Below, piece by piece: positions 59,539 to 64,000 of a stretch of DNA of 64,000 bases. Origin of the DNA: Leptotrichia sp. oral taxon 212 (GTDB lineage: Bacteria > Fusobacteriota > Fusobacteriia > Fusobacteriales > Leptotrichiaceae); the NCBI RefSeq assembly GCF_001274535.1, contig NZ_CP012410.1, positions 1,647,126-1,711,125 of the forward strand, read 5' to 3'. Within the stretch, counting starts at the first letter, position 1; each line of letters starts with the position of its first letter. Under the pieces are notes generated by a model that saw nothing but the letters and a program-made list of their open reading frames with translations, ran no database searches and had not been told where the DNA came from. A program made the position numbers and the translations under genes.

Positions 59539-60642
59539 TTATTCCATATGAACTTTTATACTCTCCACTATTCCTATCATAATAAATGAAGAAAGAAAAG
59601 AGCTTCCTCCATAACTGAGGAAAAGCAGAGGCTTACCTGTTACAGGCACAAGACCAATTGTCATTCCTACATTTACTATTACATGCATAAAAAATATTCC
59701 ACATATTCCATAAAGGATGAGCTTTCCAAAGTTATCATGAACCATCCTGCTTATCCGCATGATGTCTATTATAAGGAAAAAATAGAGAAGTAGAACTATT
59801 GCCGATCCTACAAATCCCATTTCTTCTGATATTACAGAAAAAATAAAATCTGTCTGTGCTTCAGGTAAAAATTCCAATCTGCTTTGACTTCCCTGTAACA
59901 CTCCTTTTCCAAAAGTACCTCCCGATCCTATTGAAATTTTTGACTGGGTCACATGCCATCCGCTTCCCTTTACATCTTTCTCAGGATTTAAAAAGTTCTC
60001 CACCCTTGTTCTCTGATAGTCTTTCAGAACATATTTATACACAGGATAGACTGACAGCAAAATCACAATTCCTATAATCCATATAGGTTTCATATTTGCA
60101 CCATACAGAAATATCATAAATACAAAGGAAGTTATTGTTATAAGTGTAGTTCCAAGATCAGGCTGTGTCAGTATCAGCAAAATTAAGGGTATTACAGGAA
60201 GAAATGCACCCATTATATCCTTAAGGTTATTTATTCCGCTTTTATATTTTTCAACAATCCAAAATGCAATTATCACTATTATTGCTATCTTTACAAATTC
60301 TGACGGTTGAAGCTGGAAAGGACCTATTTTTAACCATCTCTGTGCTCCAAGTGTTTTTTTACCTACAACTCTTACAAGTACAAGCAGTACAGCCGAAAGC
60401 CCATATATTTTCCATATATGATCCTTGTATTCCCTATAATCTACAAACGACAGCAGAAACATAAGAACAGTTCCCAGTGTTATCCATATTAAATTCTGCA
60501 TGACAAATCTCTGAGATCTTGTTGCACTGTATACAAAAATTGTACTTATTGTTACAAGTGAATAAACAAAAAATAATATCATTTTATCCATTAATAATAG
60601 ATTTGTTTTTATTTTTTCCATCAATCTCTGATTTTGAAACAT
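59539..60642 (-). CDS. rodA: Rod-shape SEDS glycosyltransferase RodA
   Basis: 367 residues with about ten hydrophobic segments. SEDS signatures include LKIGPFQLQPSEFVKIAIIVIIA in the middle, LTQPDLGTTLI, the extracellular loop SGWHVTQSKISIGSGGTFGKGVLQGSQSRLEFLPEAQTDFIFSVISEEMGF, and the final LSYGGSSFLSSFIMIGIVES. It polymerises peptidoglycan strands with a class B PBP during cell elongation in the inner membrane. Length and loops fit RodA rather than FtsW. It is flanked by an RluA-family gene and an M16 peptidase, all close together. Confidence 0.93.
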   Translation of the reverse strand: MFQNQRLMEKIKTNLLLMDKMILFFVYSLVTISTIFVYSATRSQRFVMQNLIWITLGTVLMFLLSFVDYREYKDHIWKIYGLSAVLLVLVRVVGKKTLGAQRWLKIGPFQLQPSEFVKIAIIVIIAFWIVEKYKSGINNLKDIMGAFLPVIPLILLILTQPDLGTTLITITSFVFMIFLYGANMKPIWIIGIVILLSVYPVYKYVLKDYQRTRVENFLNPEKDVKGSGWHVTQSKISIGSGGTFGKGVLQGSQSRLEFLPEAQTDFIFSVISEEMGFVGSAIVLLLYFFLIIDIMRISRMVHDNFGKLILYGICGIFFMHVIVNVGMTIGLVPVTGKPLLFLSYGGSSFLSSFIMIGIVESIKVHME

Positions 60643-60651
60643 TTCTACCCC

Positions 60652-61866
60652 CTATACATTACCCAAAATAGTTATATTTTCAGTTATAAACATATTATTT
60701 AAAAATTTATTTATTTTTTCCACTTCCACACTTTTCACTTCATTTTCAAACTCTTTCACATCAAAAAATTTTCTTTTCTTTATAAACTGGTTTCCAAAAA
60801 TATACATACGGGATTTAGGATTCTCCATTGAAAATGCTATTCTGCTTAAGTGTTTATTTTTTGCCTTCTGAAGCTCACTTTCTGAAATTCCTTCCTGCTT
60901 AAGCTTTTTAAACTCATTTAAAGTTATTTCTATTGCTTCTTCATAACTTTCCTTATTTGTTCCTATATAAGTGGAAATTACTCCACCTTCACAGTAATTC
61001 TGATTATATGTATATACTGCATAGGCAAGTCCTCTTTTTTCCCTTATTTCCTGAAATAATCTGGAACTCATGGATCCACCTATTATTTCTGACAGAATAT
61101 TCGTATATATCTTATTTTCATCCATAATTGACAGTCCTTTATGACTGATACAGATATTTACTTGATTTATGTCTTTTGTATATAATTTTCTTCCTTCATT
61201 AAATGCAAAATCAGCACTGTTTCTTCTGTCAGTTTTTATTTCATCAAGCTTTCCAAAATACTCTTCAACTTTTTGTATTGTTTTTTCTTTATTAAATTTT
61301 CCTGAAACCGAAATAACAATATTATCCTTTGTATATCTTTCCTTATAATATTTTTTTATCATTTCAGAAGTAAAACTTCTGACACTTTCTTCGGTTCCTA
61401 TTATAGGTTTACCATACTGTCCTGATATTGAATCAGAAGCATTCAGTTCAGATACAAGATCATCTGGATTGTCTTTATACATTTTTATTTCTTCAATTAT
61501 TACATCCTTTTCCTTTTCAAGTTCATCTTTATCTATCGTAGAGTTGACTACAATATCAAAGAGAATATCCAATGTTTCATTTAAATATTCACTTAACGCA
61601 TTGATGAAAAAGACTGTCTGTTCTTTTGTTGTATGAGCATTAATACTTGATCCAAGATAATCTATTTCTTCAGATATCTGAAAATAGTTTCTTGAAGGTG
61701 TTCCTTTAAATATCATATGTTCCAGCACATGTGATATTCCTTCCTCGTTATCAGCTTCATCTTTAGATCCTGTTTTTACAAATACTCCTACTGAACAGGT
61801 AGAAATGTTGCTTAATTCATCAAATATTATGTTTATTCCTGATTTAGTCCTAACTACTTCTGTCAT
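60652..61866 (-). CDS. M16-family zinc metallopeptidase (PqqL/YmxG-like)
   Basis: 404 residues. The inverted zinc motif HxxEH is in ISHVLEHMIFKGTPSRN (about residues 46-50), with the distal Glu in DVIIEEIKMYKDNPDDLVSE. The second half carries the usual inactive M16 domain with the R/Y pair in REKRGLAYAVYTYN. No signal peptide is seen, so it is probably cytoplasmic. Processing peptidases of this class cut small peptides or leader sequences; the substrate is unknown. It precedes rodA by 9 bp and follows lptG by about 60 bp. Confidence 0.9.
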   Translation of the reverse strand: MTEVVRTKSGINIIFDELSNISTCSVGVFVKTGSKDEADNEEGISHVLEHMIFKGTPSRNYFQISEEIDYLGSSINAHTTKEQTVFFINALSEYLNETLDILFDIVVNSTIDKDELEKEKDVIIEEIKMYKDNPDDLVSELNASDSISGQYGKPIIGTEESVRSFTSEMIKKYYKERYTKDNIVISVSGKFNKEKTIQKVEEYFGKLDEIKTDRRNSADFAFNEGRKLYTKDINQVNICISHKGLSIMDENKIYTNILSEIIGGSMSSRLFQEIREKRGLAYAVYTYNQNYCEGGVISTYIGTNKESYEEAIEITLNEFKKLKQEGISESELQKAKNKHLSRIAFSMENPKSRMYIFGNQFIKKRKFFDVKEFENEVKSVEVEKINKFLNNMFITENITILGNV

Positions 61867-61926
61867 TTTTTCTTCCTTCCTATTTTTTTATATCATAAAA
61901 ATTTATAAATTATCTCCTGTAAAACT

Positions 61927-63003
61927 TTAATATTCTGCATTCATAAATAATCTTACTCCAACTATCAGATAAATCAACAATGGTAAAAAGCATGCCAGAT
62001 ATATCGGCATCGTTCCTGAAGAAGCTAGTGACTTCAGTATTGTACTTAATCCATAGTAGGAATATCCTATTATTACTGAAAGTCCTATATTTACAGCCGC
62101 TCCTCCTCTTACATATCTACTTCCAAGTGACAATCCTATAAAGCACATTATAAAAGAAGACAGTGCAAATGATATTCTATAGTAAAAATCTATTCTCATT
62201 GCTGTTGAATCTGCTCCAACTCTTGTAAAATAAACTATTTTTTCTCTCAGTTCAGGCATTGTAAGATTTTTAGCCGCTACAGCCTCAGCAAGTATATCAT
62301 CTATAGGAAGCTTAAACTTAAAATTATTTGTATCTGCCGGCTGTGTTGAATTTGTAACTCCATCATGTTCCTTAAGATTTTCAAATGTCCACTCATTTGT
62401 CTTAGGATTTATTTTACCTGAAGTTGCAGTATATATTTTGCTTATTCCTTTAAATCCTTCTTTCATCTTTATTATTTCTATTTCCCTCATTATTCCTTCT
62501 TTTTTATTTGTATAGCCTGCATACAGTATGGTATCCTTTTTTTCCCTTACCATTATAAATTTTTTTTCAACTTTTACTGGTTCAGAATTTTCTATTTTCA
62601 ATATTTTCATATTATTTTTCTTAGTATTGGATTTACCCAGTGTATCATAATTTATCCAAAGTACTGTAGTACTGACTAAAACAGAAAATATTATTGGATA
62701 CATTGCTACTCTTAAGAAACTTATACCACTTGTTTTCATAGCAGTTATTTCAAGCTGTTTCGCCATTTTACTTATACATAACAGGCTTCCAAGTAGAACT
62801 CCTAAAGGAGCTGTATTTGTAACAATTTCAGGAATTCCATATGCCAGATACTTCATAGATTCCTTTACTGTAAATTTTCCATCCATTATCCATCCTGTAA
62901 GGTTTATACTTTCTGCAAGTAAAAAAATTAGAAAGAACATCATCATTCCAAGAAAAAAACTTTTTACATAATTCACAATTATATATTTATCTAATTTATT
63001 CAT
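61927..63003 (-). CDS. lptG: LPS export permease LptG (YjgP/YjgQ family)
   Basis: 358 residues with six hydrophobic segments: three at the N-terminus (YIIVNYVKSFFLGMMMFFLIFLL first), a periplasmic beta-jellyroll domain of about 150 residues, and three at the end. With LptF and the LptB ATPase it extracts lipopolysaccharide from the inner membrane and pushes it to the Lpt bridge. It lies 4 bp after its paralogue. Which of the two is LptF or LptG is decided by order (F before G) and by the longer upstream partner, so it is slightly uncertain. Its presence shows a lipopolysaccharide-bearing outer membrane. Confidence 0.9.
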   Translation of the reverse strand: MNKLDKYIIVNYVKSFFLGMMMFFLIFLLAESINLTGWIMDGKFTVKESMKYLAYGIPEIVTNTAPLGVLLGSLLCISKMAKQLEITAMKTSGISFLRVAMYPIIFSVLVSTTVLWINYDTLGKSNTKKNNMKILKIENSEPVKVEKKFIMVREKKDTILYAGYTNKKEGIMREIEIIKMKEGFKGISKIYTATSGKINPKTNEWTFENLKEHDGVTNSTQPADTNNFKFKLPIDDILAEAVAAKNLTMPELREKIVYFTRVGADSTAMRIDFYYRISFALSSFIMCFIGLSLGSRYVRGGAAVNIGLSVIIGYSYYGLSTILKSLASSGTMPIYLACFLPLLIYLIVGVRLFMNAEY

Positions 63004-63007
63004 TTAT

Positions 63008-64000
63008 TTAATTTCTCCTGTACTTTTTTATCGAAAAATAAACACATAGAATAAGAAGTATCGTATTTGGTACCCACATTGCAATATTGACAGGTATATT
63101 ATTTTTTAAAACCATTACTTTAGCATAGTTTACAATAGCTATATATGCAAATATTACAATAAGGCTTATTCCAAAACTTATTCCTCTTCCACTTCTTCTA
63201 TGTCCAACTGAAAGCAATACACCTAACCAACATAAAAGAGTACTCGCAAGTGGTCCTATAAGCCTTTGATATATTTCTATAAGGGCTTTCAGTGCAGTTT
63301 CCCTCATTTCAGGTATTTTTATATTCTGATCATGAAACTGTTTCAGTTCTTTTATGTTCATTTCACTACGGCTTTTATTATATTCCTTATTCTTATTCTT
63401 GAAAAATGTCGAAATAGGAATTTCCTGTTCCTTATATTCTGCTGCAACCTGACTGTTACCTTCTTTATCAAATGAATATCCTTTTACATTTTTTAAAACT
63501 ATTACTCCCGGATCAAATCTTGCATTTTCAGCTAGAAATATTACAGGATAAGGATTATCTCCCTGTTTATTCAATATAAGGAAGTTTTTTGCATTTGCCT
63601 TTTCATTGTCTACTTCATCTATATAAAATCCAAATCCACTTTCAGGATTTGTAAGAAATATTTTTTCTTCTGTCAGCGAACTCGGTTTTGTAGCCAGCAC
63701 AGCTTTTGTCTGGGCATTTATATTTTCCAGTGCCCTGGGATTTACAAATATTTCCAGTCCCAGTCCTATAAATGTAAGTATAAGCCCAAATATAAAAGCC
63801 GGTCTTATTATTCTGAAAAGTCCTATTCCTGATCCTTCCATTGCTATAAGCTCATTTGTTTCTGACAACCCGCCGTAAACAAGCATCACACCAAGAAAAG
63901 CACCCATTGGTATTGTCTGGACGAGTATGCCTGGAACTGCATAAAAAAAGTAATCAATTATGGACATAAATGGCAAATCACTTGCAAACAGTCTTTCCAT
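63008..64000 (-). CDS. lptF: LPS export permease LptF (YjgP/YjgQ family), 5' end outside window
   Basis: 330 residues are visible. They include FFYAVPGILVQTIPMGAFLGVMLVYGGLSETNELIAMEGSGIG, the typical first-domain stretch of YjgP/YjgQ permeases, then the periplasmic domain and three C-terminal helices (SFGISLIVIFAYIAIVNYAKV). The ATG at the window edge is probably internal: the family starts with a further helix of about 40-50 residues, so the gene very likely continues beyond 64000. Just upstream of lptG in transcription order. Confidence 0.88.
   Translation of the reverse strand: MERLFASDLPFMSIIDYFFYAVPGILVQTIPMGAFLGVMLVYGGLSETNELIAMEGSGIGLFRIIRPAFIFGLILTFIGLGLEIFVNPRALENINAQTKAVLATKPSSLTEEKIFLTNPESGFGFYIDEVDNEKANAKNFLILNKQGDNPYPVIFLAENARFDPGVIVLKNVKGYSFDKEGNSQVAAEYKEQEIPISTFFKNKNKEYNKSRSEMNIKELKQFHDQNIKIPEMRETALKALIEIYQRLIGPLASTLLCWLGVLLSVGHRRSGRGISFGISLIVIFAYIAIVNYAKVMVLKNNIPVNIAMWVPNTILLILCVYFSIKKYRRN

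Overview
This is a low-G+C chromosomal segment of a Gram-negative-type anaerobe. The best fit is Fusobacteriota, probably Leptotrichiaceae (Leptotrichia-like). The reasons are FadA-family coiled-coil adhesins, giant autotransporters with the fusobacterial type N-terminus, LptF/LptG (so an outer membrane), and strongly A/T-biased codon use. The species is inferred from gene content only; no search was run.

Layout. 1-2402: aromatic amino acid genes (pheA, rsuA, partial aroE). 2500-6708: an accessory block with a membrane-anchored unknown, a GT1 glycosyltransferase, an unusual beta-propeller/uracil-DNA-glycosylase-like fusion and a membrane protein. 6908-8100: an interrupted small ORF, then rplM-rpsI behind a consensus promoter. 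8155-8961: a SurA-N-like repeat protein. 9127-17324: a lysine operon under an L-box lysine riboswitch (lysA-lysC-dapF-dapA-asd, then a fused binding-protein/permease and its ATPase). 17419-22337: a two-gene ABC exporter and a divergent MATE transporter. 22568-27084: acn-icd-gltA, the oxidative branch to 2-oxoglutarate. 27250-32511: crr, rph, glyA, tRNA-Leu, two tiny membrane ORFs, a TrmN6-like methyltransferase and a TtcA-like protein.

32570-50002 is the most striking region. It holds two head-to-tail copies of a six-gene surface-adhesin module: FadA-like, two secreted coiled-coil proteins, a lipoprotein, an OmpA-domain protein and a giant autotransporter. The five accessory proteins are identical between copies. 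The two autotransporters share the same N-terminus and nearly the same beta-barrel but have different passengers. This is the architecture expected for recombination-driven surface variation, similar in gene content to the RadD operon of Fusobacterium.

50380-56435 holds a six-tRNA operon with two tandem promoters around a perfect inverted repeat, a trifunctional acyl-activating/ACP/acyltransferase protein, asnA apparently co-transcribed with three tRNAs, and an IS30-family element flanked by 20-bp direct repeats. 56685-64000 carries accD-accA, an RluA-family enzyme, rodA, an M16 peptidase and lptG-lptF (lptF is cut by the window end). Almost all genes are on the minus strand; only the MATE and TtcA-like genes are on plus.
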